From NCBI RefSeq assembly GCF_002878395.1, contig NC_061111.1:23146705-23210704 (forward strand): a stretch of 64,000 nt of DNA. The letters run 5' to 3'. The notes beneath the pieces are model-generated. The model was not told where the DNA came from. It saw only the letters and a list, made by a program, of their open reading frames with translations, and did no database searches. This stretch comes from Capsicum annuum (taxonomy: Eukaryota; Streptophyta; Magnoliopsida; Solanales; Solanaceae). Position numbers and translations under genes: made by a program. The first letter of the stretch is position 1. Each line of letters begins with the position of its first letter. Of this stretch, positions 24,270 through 35,479 are shown one piece after another.

Positions 24270-25290
24270 GTTACAAAACCTGGTTCATCGACTGGAGCTA
24301 TCAAACATAGAGGCACCTCAATAGGGGGAAATGATTTTGTAGGCACAGTGACAGGGGGAACTGAGCCACCAACTACCCCTGCTCAGAACATATACAGTGA
24401 TCGTAGTAGCTCATTAGGTTTGGTCCTAAAAGGTTACAAGTATCAAGAATCACATCCTATTGAGAATGTTCTTATTGAACACATTTTTAGGATTACCACA
24501 AGGTCTTGATTAAGAAGCATGTGTGCCTTCAAGGCATTCTTATTAGAAACTGAGCAAAAAAAGGTAACTAAAGCACTTCTTGATACTGATTGGATCATAG
24601 AAATGTAGGATGAGCTAAATCAGTTTGAGAGAAACAAAGTATAGCACTTAGTTCCTCTCCCAAAAGATAGAACAGTAATTAGGACCAAGTGGGTGTATAG
24701 AAATAAATTTGATGAGCATGAAACAGTTACAAGGAACAAGGCAAGATTGGTGGTCCAAGGATACAACCAAGAAGAATGCATAGATTTTGATGAGACTTTT
24801 GCTCCTGTAGCCAGAATTGAAGCTATTAGATTACGTGTTTCCTTTCCTACCTATATGGAGTTCATTCTTTATCAAAAGGATGTTAAGAGTGTATTCTTGA
24901 ATGATATTTTCAAAGAGGAGGTATATGTTAAACAACCTCCAGTATTTGAAAGCAAGGAGTTTCCTGATCATATGTATAAACTGGACAAGGTTTTATATCA
25001 ATTTAAATAAGCCCCAAGAGCTTGGTATGGGAGATTGTTAAAGTTTCTATTAGAGCATGTCACACTAGAGGTAAAATTGGCAATACTCTTTTCTTAGAAA
25101 CTAATGGACAAGATCTATTAGTTGTGTAGGTGTATGTAGATGACATTATTTTTAGCTCCACAAACATAAACATAACTTATGATTTTGCCAAACTCATAAG
25201 TTGTAAATTTGAGATGAGTATGATGGGGGATCTAAATTACTTCTTGGGATTGTAAATAAAACAAACAACATCTGTAACAATGATCTATCA
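24270..25290 (+). pseudogene. Reverse transcriptase of copia B
   Basis: After a low-complexity linker, RT begins around 24540. WVYRNKFDEHETVTRNKARL (about 24690-24749) then VVQGYNQEECIDFDETFAPV are the conserved fingers/palm motifs. FLNDIFKEEVYVKQPP follows (usually FLNG-x-L-x-E-E-V-Y), so the Gly is Asp here. The catalytic box YVDD is at 25133-25144, directly downstream of a TAG. Stops at about 24606, 24642, 25008 and 25128 rule out function. Confidence 0.88.
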
Positions 25291-26075
25291 ATAGAAGTAT
25301 GTAAAAGAGCTCCTCAAAAGATTTTCCATGGAAGAGGCAAAAGATATCAACATTCCAATAGCCACTGCTACAAAACATAATTTGGATGAAATAGGTTCTA
25401 ATGTGGAGCAAAGGATGTATAGAGGGATGATAGGGTCATTACTGTATCTCACAGAAACTAGCCTGATATTGTGTTCAGTGTAGGACGATGTGCTATATTT
25501 CAAGAAAATCCCAAAGAGTCTCATCTAAAATATGTGAAAAGGATCTTTAGATATGTCAAAAGAACTAGTGATCTTGGTGTATGGTACCCAAAAGATAGTA
25601 ACTTTAACTTGGTTGGATATTTTGATGTTGACTATGCAGGATACTTGGTTGATATGAAAAGCACCACATGTATGGCACATTTCCTTGGATCATGTTTGAT
25701 TACCTGGTCCACTAAGAAGCAAAACTCAGTAACCTTGTCTACTGCTGAGGCTGAATATGTTATTGTATGATCTTGTTGTGCTCAGTTGTTATGGATTAAG
25801 CAACAACTTATGGATTTTGGTATAGATATTGGATGTGTTCCTATTTTTTATGACAATACAAGTGCCATTAATATATCTAAGAATCTTGTTCAACATAAAA
25901 GAACTAATCATATTGATATTAGACATCACTTTCTTAGAGATAATGTTGAAAAGGTCTTATATCAATTATGTTTTGTTCTACTAAAGAACAGATTGTTGAC
26001 ATATTCACTAAGGCATTAAGTAGAGAACATTTTGAAAAGAATAGGTTAGCCTTGGAGATGATTAAAATTGCATAA
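25291..26075 (+). pseudogene. RNase H domain of copia B and end of pol
   Basis: KESHLKYVKRIFRYVKRTSD (about 25516-25575), then GYFDVDYAGYLVDMKSTT (first catalytic Asp), WSTKKQNSVTLSTAEAEYV (about 25700-25758; catalytic Glu in AEAEY) and YDNTSAINISKN (25849-25884; third Asp) form a typical copia RNase H. HIDIRHHFLRD follows. A TGA at about 25768 and a frameshift near 25970 break it. Pol ends at about 26072, after a decayed ALSREHFEKNRLALEMIKIA. Confidence 0.88.
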
Positions 26076-26279
26076 ATCTCCCTCAATGATTGACTAGAAT
26101 AAGGTACACTTAAGTGATTGTTGATTAATTAAGTCTTACACATTTAGTTGTATATACTAATTCTAAGATTTTAGAGTAAATTGACTCATCTATGTGTTGA
26201 TTTTGTAGAAAGACTGGAACGCAAAGGCAATTTTGTCCATTTTATCCTCAAAATTAAGGTATGACTATTGTTTACCTAT

Positions 26280-28270
26280 AGTGTCATAAAGAGAAGTAGG
26301 TTGCCTACATGGTCCTTTCCGTTACACTTACACCGCCAAAAATCCAAAAGTCTTTCTTCTTTAAAAAACTGCCAACCCTTTCCTATCAGAATTGCACCTC
26401 TTCATCATTACATTTCCTTCACCAAATACACTTCATCCATGATTCATCTTCTCTTTCCTACCTTAAATATCACCATTCACCACTTAAAAACTTAAAAACA
26501 AATCATGTTTTCCTCTCTTTCACCATGGTATCTTCATCCTCTAACCCATCCACATACTCTTCCACCATTCTCTCGACCGCCATTGTTCTTTGTTCTAATA
26601 TAAGCTTACCACCTCTCATTCATCCTCCAATTTTGATTAATTTCTCTAATTTTTCACTATTTAAAAATTTGAAAACCCCCTTTACCTAATTTTCTTCAAA
26701 ACCTTTATCGTCTTTTAAACCCTCACTACCACCTCCGATTTCTTTTCAAATTATCAACCGTGATGATATTCCTATTGTAAACCTAATTCTATGTAAGTCC
26801 AGATCTAAATCAAAATGTAAACCCTCTTCACTTGCCATTGATGTTGATGATCATGTTTCTATTAACCCTTTCCCTATTGTCACCACTTTTCAAACTCCTC
26901 ATACTCGAGGTAAAAAGCAATGGGAAGATGCTTCCTTGGCTGAAGCACTTTAACCCAGTAAAAAGAAATGAGTTGTTATATCTGCTCCTCCTCCTCGTGT
27001 ATTGTCTCATCATATTATTCTTTACTCAGTACGAAAGAAGAAGACAATTATTGTAAAAACTCCAAAACTCTTCTCTTCTCGTAAACCATCATCTAAGCCT
27101 ACCCCAAGAGCTTCCTCATCTTCAAAATCCATCCCTACCTCAAAAGCTTCCTTATCCTCCAAAGTATCTCCTCCAAAATCATCATCCTATCTAAAGAAAT
27201 AGGTCAAAAAACCTATTCCTTCTAATTAGCCTGAGTCTAACTTACCTTTGGATGTTGCTGTTGAGTTGGATCCTGATTTTGAGGTTCAAGGACCATCTTC
27301 AAATCAGGACACTCCTAAGGAACACTATCTTTATTTTCAAAAGCGTAAGCTAGCTAAAGCGCAGGTTATTAGTGGTTTTGGTGGTGTTGAAATAAATACT
27401 TTGTTAAGTAAATTAGATTTTTAAGGATGGTCACACCTATTTCTTTAGGGTAACCTTCAGAGGAGATTTACTAAGCTCGAAGTATATGAGTTCTATACTA
27501 ACAGGGTAGCTATTGGTGAGATGTTCTCTACCACTATTTGAGGGGTCACCATGAATATTTATGTTGTAGATGTTGCTTAAATTCTGCATATTTCTTTTGG
27601 GGGGTAGGTCACTATGTCAAGGGAACTTGGCCAGCTCTTGAAAATCTTGCTTCTGCTCTTGATATTTTTCATAAGTTTTCTGGCAACCATCACTTGGTAA
27701 ATCATCGAAGGGTTCTTAAGAGAGAGATGTTCCTACTCTATTAGCTTTATTTTTATGTTATGCACAAGATGCTACCCTAGAAAGGAAAGAACAACTATGG
27801 CCAGCTTTCTTGACCTTACTCTTATGGAGTTGCTGGACATTGAGGTCAAAATTGATCTGCCTAGGCTTATTCTGAAGCATATGAAAAGGATTATCCTTAA
27901 GGAGGTGAATGTCCATGATCTTCCTAATGAATTTTGGCTCACCCCCATGTCTGAGGAATAAGGTATGTCTATTCAAGTATGGTCCCTGTAGACTACAAAA
28001 GATATTATAGAGAGTGTGGATCATGTGCAGCTACCTTTTTCCATGAAGAGCCGTAATAATCCTGTGCAAGGGTTAAGGAATGCATTTGCAGCAAAATATG
28101 TTGAGTTATAGGTTGCTCTGACTGTACTGGAGGCTACTCAAGCTACCCATGATGATGAGAAGATGGTTCTACAAGCTCAGATTGGCTCACTTATAGCCTC
28201 TTTATAGTATGAAAGATCTGAAAATGCTGATATTGTTATAAAATTGACCTCTCTTATCCCTTCCTCCTAA
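26280..28270 (+). pseudogene. Extra 3' reading frame of copia B, resembling the putative plant transposon protein domain
   Basis: This lies between pol and the purine tract, in the same orientation. It first encodes a Ser/Pro/Lys-rich low-complexity part (27050-27200: SSRKPSSKPTPRASSSSKSI). Scattered frames then read EVYEFYTNRVAIGEMF (about 27480-27530), GHYVKGTWPALENL (about 27608-27650) and LMELLDIEVKIDLPRLILKH (about 27820-27880). The order EFY...N, then a hydrophobic L-rich stretch, then I-x-LP-x-LI resembles the 'putative plant transposon protein' domain from memory. A coiled-coil-like tail (EATQATHDDEKMVLQAQIGS, about 28130-28190) follows. SIRE-type copias are known to carry an additional 3' frame; identity with that frame is inference. 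Many stops are present. Confidence 0.5.
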
Positions 28271-28681
28271 TCTACCTAATTCCCATCTTAGTACCTTAAG
28301 ACTACTTTCTTTACTTTCTTTGTCTAAGATCCATGTTCTTTTTTTTTGCTATTTTTGGGTGATGATAATTGTATCCTGCTTTTTGAATGAAATGGACTTT
28401 ATTACTTATTGTAATCTACTTCTACTTTTTCATACTACATAAATGTCCTTTTACTGTGAGTTTTGATTGTTTTAGTGATAGCCCCAATGGCCATGAAATA
28501 TTAGACATTTTTCACTTGTTGGGCCAGTTGTTTGATGATGTCAAAGGGGGGAAGATAAGATTATGCAATGCTTATAACTCAATCGACTAACCTATTTCAT
28601 TATGTATTCTTTTATTTAAATTTCTTTATTGAGTATATCAGGATTTTATGATGGATGATGTGCTGCTAAGTTTGTCATTAT
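28271..28681 (+). other. Untranslated 3' end of copia B
   Basis: AT-rich, with a poly-T run at 28339-28346. The phrase 'ccccaatggccatgaaatatt' (28482-28502) and the following 'aaaggggggaagataagatt' also occur in diverged form in element A (35260-35350). No frame is supported. Confidence 0.5.
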
Positions 28682-28697
28682 AAAAAAGGGGTGAATT
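28682..28697 (+). other. Polypurine tract of copia B
   Basis: aaaaaaggggtgaatt lies directly before the 3' LTR, the normal place and composition for the plus-strand primer. Confidence 0.8.
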
Positions 28698-29625
28698 TGT
28701 TAGGTAATGTGAAGTTTTGATGATGGACATGTGAATGAAACATGTTGTGCAAGATGTTCTATACAATTGAATAAAGAGAAGTTATTGTTGCTCACATGTA
28801 CTGCATACTGAAGTTTATACAAGGCTGACAAGGCATTAAGACAAAAGTGGATAAGCAAGGAAGCTCAAAATTATTACTAATACTTATCACATACAGCACA
28901 AAGATTAAAGAGAAGATAAGTGCAACACTTAGAGTTTGAATTTATCAAGGAGTCTAGCTAGACTAAGAGATGAACTAAAAGAGTCCTATTGAGTCAAGAT
29001 GATAGATGGTAGCAACAAAAAGCAAAACTACCTGGGAGTCCTATTGAAGATAGAAGAGTACATCAACTAAAGGACTCATCAAGGAATTGGCTTAAATACA
29101 ATATCCGACATTCAAAGTTTCACTTATGCACTGATAAAGAAAATCATCAATCAGCAAATCAGTTCACCAAACTTGAAGAAGAACCTGGTCCTTTACTTAG
29201 CAAATTGTAGACTTTGTAGTAGGTTGGATCTTTAAGTTGTAGTGAGTATTTTTTTTCTAGTCTTAGTGAAGTATAAAATGAGTTAGGAGTTGTGTCTTCA
29301 AGTTAGGGAACTCGAAAACTTGGGAACACTTATCTTGGGAAGATTTGTGTTTTAGTAGAAATAGAAGTTAGAAGTTTTAATTCCTAGTTTATAAGAAGTC
29401 TTGTAATTTGTTGATTTTTGAGGCTCAAGAGTAATAGTGGAGTTGGGGTTAAATCCTATAGAGGTAAAGGTCATGGATTTTTTACACCTTTCTTGAGCCG
29501 GGTGTTTTCCACGTAAAAATATTATGTTCAACTTTTACTTTAGTGAACCACGTTAGTTTACTTGTTCCATAGATAGGCAACCAGTACAGTATAATATTAA
29601 AATTAGTAGGGCACGCACTCTAACA
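28698..29625 (+). repeat. 3' LTR of copia B
   Basis: It starts tgttaggtaatgtgaagttt and ends cactctaaca with intact TG/CA termini. It is followed by ctact, the right copy of the target-site duplication. Confidence 0.92.
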
Positions 29626-30881
29626 CTACTAAGTTCTATTAACTAACTGACTCTACTAATTACTGAACTGAGACCTTGACTGGTTACTGAATACTACTGT
29701 TCATGACACTACTGAGACTATTCTGTAACTACTGTCACTCTAGGAAAACAGCTAGATTTTTGGGTATCGAATACCCCCAGGGCTCAATAGCATAAAAGTA
29801 AAACATAGCATGAACTTGAAAAGTACAATAATGCACAATTGTTCGTAACTCATTCTTAGAGACATCATTAAATACTTGATATACATGGGCTTTGTGGATG
29901 AATGAAATCACATAATAACATGTCATGCTTGGACTATTCAATTCACATAAACAATTTAACAAACACTTGGGGAACATGGGCATTTCACATATCAATAAAC
30001 ATGTAGTGCTATCATAGATACTACATTCAACTTGCTATTTATGATTTCAACATGAAGTTCACATAATTCAACCCACAACTAACTAGTTTTCATGAGTCTT
30101 ATGATAAATCATGAAATTGAAAACCCATTTAACATGATAATCAAGATTATATTCAAATCCAACATGAAATCTATGAAAAACAATTAACTTGTAGTTTAAA
30201 AGAGTTTATTGAACTCCAAGGAGAAAGGAACCCTTGGATGAATACTTCACATACCTTGGTACTTGAATTAATAAAGACTGATGGAGTGTTCTTAAAGATT
30301 GAGCCTTGAAAGTAGATTCCCTAGGGTTTTATTCTTGAGTAATTTGAGAGAAAATAATGAATGTTTTTCCCTAGGAAAGTTAAGTTTCGTGTTTTGGGGG
30401 CTGAATAGGGGTAGAAAATTACCTAATTACCCCTCTGGATGTGGTTTTTAATGAGCAGAAACCGTGCCCAGTAACGCATAGACCGTCACACCACGTCGAT
30501 GAGGTTAATGCTATGGCTGACAGACCATGCTATGTTTGCAGCGACTCACTGGAATTTGACACTGGGAGCTGGGGAAAATATTTACCAATGAGATAGGAGA
30601 TGTGGTGCATCAAGATCATGCTGACCCATTGTTTGGACTTCCAAATGTGCCTCAAACGAGGTCTGAAAATTTTGAAACTTGTCTGGGAAAAACTACTGAA
30701 ATTTCTGGTCATGAATCAACCTAAAAATTGATATTTAAAGATTGTAAGGGTTGTGAAATGATATTTTCAACTTATGATGGCTAAAATAATTCTATAGACT
30801 CTTAGCTAAAATTTTCTAAGTATGGGACCCCTTATAAAGCTCCAAGGGATGAGTTAAGCTTAGAATTTTGTGGGGTCTTAT
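29626..30881 (-). repeat. Solo LTR D, right half
   Basis: Continues the LTR left at 9883: the first words (ctactaagttctattaactaactg) pick up the same phrase found at the matching place in LTR C (14741-14765). It ends tggggtcttata before the gatct target duplicate. Confidence 0.88.
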
Positions 30882-30886
30882 AGATC

Positions 30887-32129
30887 TGGTCCATATGAAT
30901 CTTTGTAGACCAATAAGGGTAAGAAGCAAAGAAGGTCATACGAGCATGTTGTACCACCTGGTCCAACCATTATACAAACTGAGGTCATATTGATAGGGAA
31001 AACAGCAAATCAAGAAATTGATTCATCAATAACACCAACATAAGTTGTTGATAATTCTGTTGGAAGTTTACAAGTATTGGTGCTGAAAAACTTCGAGTGT
31101 TAAGAATTTGTGTTATTTGTGGAGCAGAAACTACATTAAGTGTAGAATTATGTGCACAATTTCAAGCTAAGTCTAAAGAATCTCACCTTAAAGCTGTCAA
31201 AAGAATCTTCAGATATCACAAGGGAATCAATGACTTGGGAACTATGGTATCCAGAGGAAAGAAATTTCACTCTTGTGGCCTATAAAGATGTTGATTATGC
31301 AAATTACTTAATTGACTGAAAAAGCACCAAAAGAACTAAGTAGTGAACATTTTGAAAAAGAATAGGTTAGACTTTGGGATGATTAAAATTGCATGAACTC
31401 CCGTCAATGGTTGGATAGAATAACTATTTTCTTTTTAATCTTATTAGCTAAAATGTTATTTAATCCAGTCTTGCACATTTAGTTGTGTGTCCCAATTCCA
31501 GACTGTTGACTCTTCTAACATAATCTTGTATTAAATTATGTAAAAAATAGGTACAAGCAAGCAATTGTGACCACAAAATTCTTATTAGGTATGCTCTACT
31601 CTGACATAAGCATAGGTTGTCTAAGTTGAAGCAGCTGAGCACACCTTTTCAATTCCTCACACTTGATCCTCCCCTTGTCCTATAAAGATGATGAATTGGC
31701 ACATGATTTCATAATTCTCTCTCTAAATTCACTCAAAGAAAAAACTATGTACATATTTGTACTCTGTCAAAGGCATGCATCCTAATCCTCCTCTCCCATC
31801 AAACTATTTTTTGACCAAACATTCCTTGATTCTCTCTAAATGGTTGTGCACAAATGTGTTAATCCTACACCAAAAATTTCTTCTTCTCTCTCAATCTAAA
31901 TATTAGTTTTTGCACCATGGATTTTCCAAGCTTGATCATTAATCACATGTAACATATGTTTCTAAAGAATAAAAAAAGGTACATGTTTTCCATTTTGATT
32001 TCTAATTGGCTTAGATTTTTTAGGATTTCTTAGTCCTAGTTCAGGTTTGACTTTTCAAGCAACAAAGCATTTTATTGAACAGATAAATCATGCTACTTTA
32101 CTTGTTTCAATAAGAAAGGATAACACACT
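30887..32129 (+). pseudogene. Collapsed pol of element A: integrase start joined to RNase H end
   Basis: The first 60 bases finish the integrase start (wording like GPYESL...). By 30950 the sequence is already in the linker after integrase, and by about 31100 it reads CAQFQAKSKESHLKAVKRIF then RYHKGINDLGT (31148-31250), which is RNase H. Asp-containing VDYANYLID follows, and a decayed ALSREHFEK-like end of pol is near 31335-31385. So nearly all of integrase and RT are missing. From about 31400 to 32129 there is only non-coding 3' sequence, possibly remains of the extra 3' frame seen in element B. Confidence 0.7.
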
Positions 32130-32134
32130 TTTAT

Positions 32135-34827
32135 TGTAACGCCCCAAATTTGGTACCCGAAGTGCTACACGGTGCTCATGAACTCGAAGGACCACAAGCT
32201 AACCCATGATTGATATTTGTACCTAAACACTGTATAATATATTGTATAAATACAAAAATAAAGGCTAAAAGGCCATAAGCTTCAAAACTGATAAAACATA
32301 ATATCTGAAAGTATGGTATATCAGTACAAAAAAAAACTAAAACAAAACTGTCTAAACATACCGTAGTTTGAAAAGCCTCTAAAACTAAACTATTTGAATA
32401 AATAGGTGATGGTACATGTCCCTAACTAACTCCAACTGCTAAAATAAACTAAGTAATAAAGAAATAAAGTAATGATTATGTCCTTGAAGAATGAGGACTC
32501 GCTGCTAACTCTGACTGCTAAAATTGGAATGTTATTGATGCTCTAGAGCTTGTTCTTCTGAACCTATGGTATAGAATAAAACACCATAGTGCAAATGCAT
32601 CAGTATGATTGAATGTACTGGTATGCATGTGAGGTAGGCTGAATGCAAAGGGTTCAAATGCATGAATAATGCTAACTGATTGTATAAAATGAACGTGAGA
32701 ATACATGCATGGATAAGTGACTACAACTAAATTCGTGATGGTACTGAATCCTAAGTCTGATTACTGATAACATGAGTTACTGATAACTGATATAACTAAT
32801 ACTGAGCGACTGTATCTGAAAGTCTAGGTTCTAATGGAACTAGCTGAGTTCTGTACTATGCTGAGTTGACTATATCTGATAGTCCAAAAATCTGAAGAAC
32901 TATCTGAGTTATTTTACTGAGACTGAGACTGTAGAAAGTAGTCATCTAAATGACATGTCCCAAATAATGCATTATAGCTGAGTTGGGGTCCAATCTGTAA
33001 CCCCAATTGGAAGGGTGTCAATACAGCGCCACTGGTAAAGACAAGCTGTGGGTGACCCTCATCTGGCAGTATCCCCAGAAGAGAATAGTGGGACCCTCAT
33101 CTAACAGTGTTTATCCATCTCATCAACCCTCATCTGTCAGTGTTGATGTCTCAACCTATGCTGGATACATAGTTCTGGAATGCAAGGATTACTTCTAAGG
33201 ATCACACCCTCAACTGTCAATGTGTATCCCTATCCTTGGGTTTACTCGGTGCTAAATCCTACTCCCATCTTAATAGACACTGAACCTGATTAACTGAACT
33301 AAACTGGAATGATTTCATTGAGTTCTGTTGACTGATGGAATACTACTGAGATTACGAAATTACTGAGCTTTCTGAGATTACTGGGATTACTGAGTTTACT
33401 GAGTTTTTCTGAGTCACATGACTGAATGAATTCTACTGAACATTGCTTGACTGAGGATATCGTGAAAATATAACATTGGCTCTAGGGGCACAGCTAAATT
33501 GTCAGGTACAAGTACCCCCAGGACTCGATAGAAGGAAACTGACAAGGCATCACACTCTTGAATATATGACCAACATCAACAATCCATAATACAATAAGTT
33601 GGGGATTTCATGAAGTACATGGTTATCATAATCTTGTACATGGTAGGAATGCATATACTCAATGTCATAATTTCATACTCCAACGTCATGAGCCTTCCCA
33701 TAAACATCTACATTGCACATCAATAGCATGGGAGTCATTTGAACATAAGGGTAAAACATGCACTTATCATATGGATCACAATTCAGCTATAATACACAAT
33801 TTCTATCCTCTTAGACATTTTATCAAACACCTTACATACACAACTTAGGGTATAGGTTTAATCATCAAATTATCATAAACAACTCAATTCATGGATTTCA
33901 ACGTTCATGCTAACGTAGATTCATGAAAGCCATATAAAGACCCCAATTTGGGAATCATACAATAAGATAAACATGGTTACAAATAACACACAGCATAAAT
34001 ATCATGATTTATAATTTTAAATAGGATTCTTGAGTTTTATGGATGAAAGGAATCCATAAATCAACACAATGCATACCTTAGTTCTTGATTCCGCAAAGAT
34101 TTATGGTGGAATTTTCTTGAATTTGAATCCCCAATTAAGAACCCTAACTTGTTCTTGTGAGAATTTTAAGAGAAGTGACTATATTTTGGTTGAAATGGGG
34201 CTAAATCCTATGTTATAAGCTTATATAGGGGTGGGAAATATACATTCTGCCCTTAAAATAACTCAAAAATAGGGTGTTTACGTCACTTAGGCCATAAGAT
34301 ATGCGGCGCACAACTTATCGCGTAAGCTAGGTTGTAAGTCACACAACTTATGGCATAATTTAGGTTGTGTGTCACATAACTTATGGCATAAGTTAGATTG
34401 TGCATCGCACAACTTATGGCATAACAATTCCAGTACCTTTGGTGATTTGTTAGGCGACGCACTCCACTTCGTAAAGCCATAACTTCTTGTTCGGGTGTCG
34501 GATTTTGGTAAAATTAGTATCGTTGGAAAGATAATTTGATCCTATACAATTTGGTGGGTCTAAATATTCCAAAATACCATATATAAATCAAGTTATACTC
34601 ATTCAAAGATGACTTGCAAAATCAAACACTAAAACTTGATGGATTCAAAACTCTTAGTTTGCATTAATCTGAATGACTCTTATGAACACGCTTAACTCAT
34701 CATAAGCTCTCTTCTTACTAGGATACTCATTGTAAGTCATGTACTCAAATATAAATCACCGGATAAGAGGTTTCATACATAGGAACAATGGTTTATTTTC
34801 TAGCTTAGAAATATATGGGGTATTACA
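32135..34827 (-). mobile_element. Gypsy solo LTR F inside element A
   Basis: It starts tgtaacgccccaaatttggt and ends ggggtattaca, 2693 bp, with a perfect tttat duplication at 32130-32134 and 34828-34832 and no internal gypsy sequence. It shares the general layout of the other gypsy LTRs, with a hairpin at 32564-32589 (ctatggt/accatag). It differs in subfamily from C and D: its right-hand end has the block containing ggaaagataattt (34530-34550) that is shared with LTRs E and G. Confidence 0.92.
34309..34425. repeat. 33-bp tandem repeat within LTR F
   Basis: Three full units of exactly 33 bases (34309-34341, 34342-34374, 34375-34407) and an 18-base partial (34408-34425). Each unit contains acaacttatggcataa-like sequence followed by ttaggttgtg, so each is itself a near inverted repeat (acaactta/taggttgt). 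33 bases equals 11 codons, which produces a repeated 11-residue pattern on the minus strand that I regard as incidental. Confidence 0.9.
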
Positions 34828-34832
34828 TTTAT

Positions 34833-35464
34833 ATAAAAAAAATAATTAGGAAATGATTTAGCTAAGAATACTTCTGAATTAGAAGTTGCATGAGACATTC
34901 ATGAAGTAGAATAAGAAGTCCTTCAAGCTAGGATCATGACTTTGATGCCTGACCTTGATTGAGAGAGGGATAGAAATATTTTAGTAATTCGTTAATTGAC
35001 ACAGTTGATACCACTTATTCCACCTTCCTCATTTTCTCCCCATTCTTTGTATCCTTAGCCATGTCCCACTCTTATACCGTGTCCCTTTCTTATTAATGCT
35101 AAGTTTTTTAATTTATTCAGTACTAGCTTAGGTTTAACGTGGAACATATTCTAGTAGTTTAATGGAATAGTTATCTTTGCTTAATTGACTCATGTTCTTG
35201 CTCTCTTTAATATATTACTATGTTGGCTAAAGTATTTGTCTGATTGTTTTGGTGATATCTCTAGTGGCCATGAATAGCACAACTAATCATATTGGCTAGT
35301 ATATTATTGCATTAAAATGGTTTTTGATGATACCAAGAGGGGGAAGTTAAGGGTTGTGCAGTGTTTATAACTCATTGAATAACCTGTTTCATTCAAGTGT
35401 TTCATACTTCAATTCCTACAGGTGAAGATGTTTAAATGCACAAAGACAAAAGGTTTGTCATCAT
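34833..35464 (+). other. 3' non-coding part of element A after solo LTR F
   Basis: The first part (34850-34990) has coiled-coil-like wording similar to the end of the extra 3' frame of element B (for example the phrase encoding LQARIMTLM near 34920-34950), heavily broken. The rest is AT-rich and matches the 3' untranslated part of B (…tggccatgaat…, then gatgataccaagagggggaag at about 35325-35345). Confidence 0.5.
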
Positions 35465-35479
35465 CAAAAAGGGGAAATT
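35465..35479 (+). other. Polypurine tract of element A
   Basis: aaaaaggggaaattt lies directly before the 3' LTR. Confidence 0.8.

Larger units (their letters stand above)
9884..29625 (+). mobile_element. Copia element B (Maximus/SIRE-like) with an extra 3' reading frame, inserted in LTR D
   Basis: LTRs of 919 and 928 bp (9884-10802 and 28698-29625) flank gag, protease, integrase, RT, RNase H and a further region of about 2 kb before the purine tract. The target-site duplication is a perfect ctact (9879-9883 and 29626-29630). Gypsy C (13505-23728) sits within the integrase. Without C, B is about 9.5 kb, right for a SIRE-type element. Every gene carries stops, so it is not autonomous now. Confidence 0.92.
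8621..30881 (-). mobile_element. Gypsy solo LTR D, interrupted by copia B
   Basis: The left half (8621-9883) starts tgtaatgccccgagtctgta and the right half (29626-30881) ends tggggtcttata. Together they make one LTR of about 2.5 kb closely related to the LTRs of gypsy C. The five bases on each side are gatct (8616-8620 and 30882-30886), a perfect duplication. No gypsy internal sequence is attached, so this is a solo LTR left by LTR-LTR recombination. By analogy with C the parent element pointed to the minus strand. D lies inside the integrase sequence of copia A and was later split by copia B. Confidence 0.9.

Noticed and set aside
26309..26689. 126-codon frame downstream of pol of copia B
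   Set aside because: Low complexity (Ser, Leu, Phe) with overlapping frames; I keep only the wider decayed 3' frame region and do not call this as a separate gene.
34309..34425. Possible CRISPR-like array (regular 33-bp units)
   Set aside because: Units are directly adjacent with no spacers, in plant retrotransposon DNA.
34283..34480. 65-codon minus frame with an 11-residue repeat
   Set aside because: The repeat is explained by the 33-bp tandem DNA repeat in LTR F; other family LTRs lack the frame.
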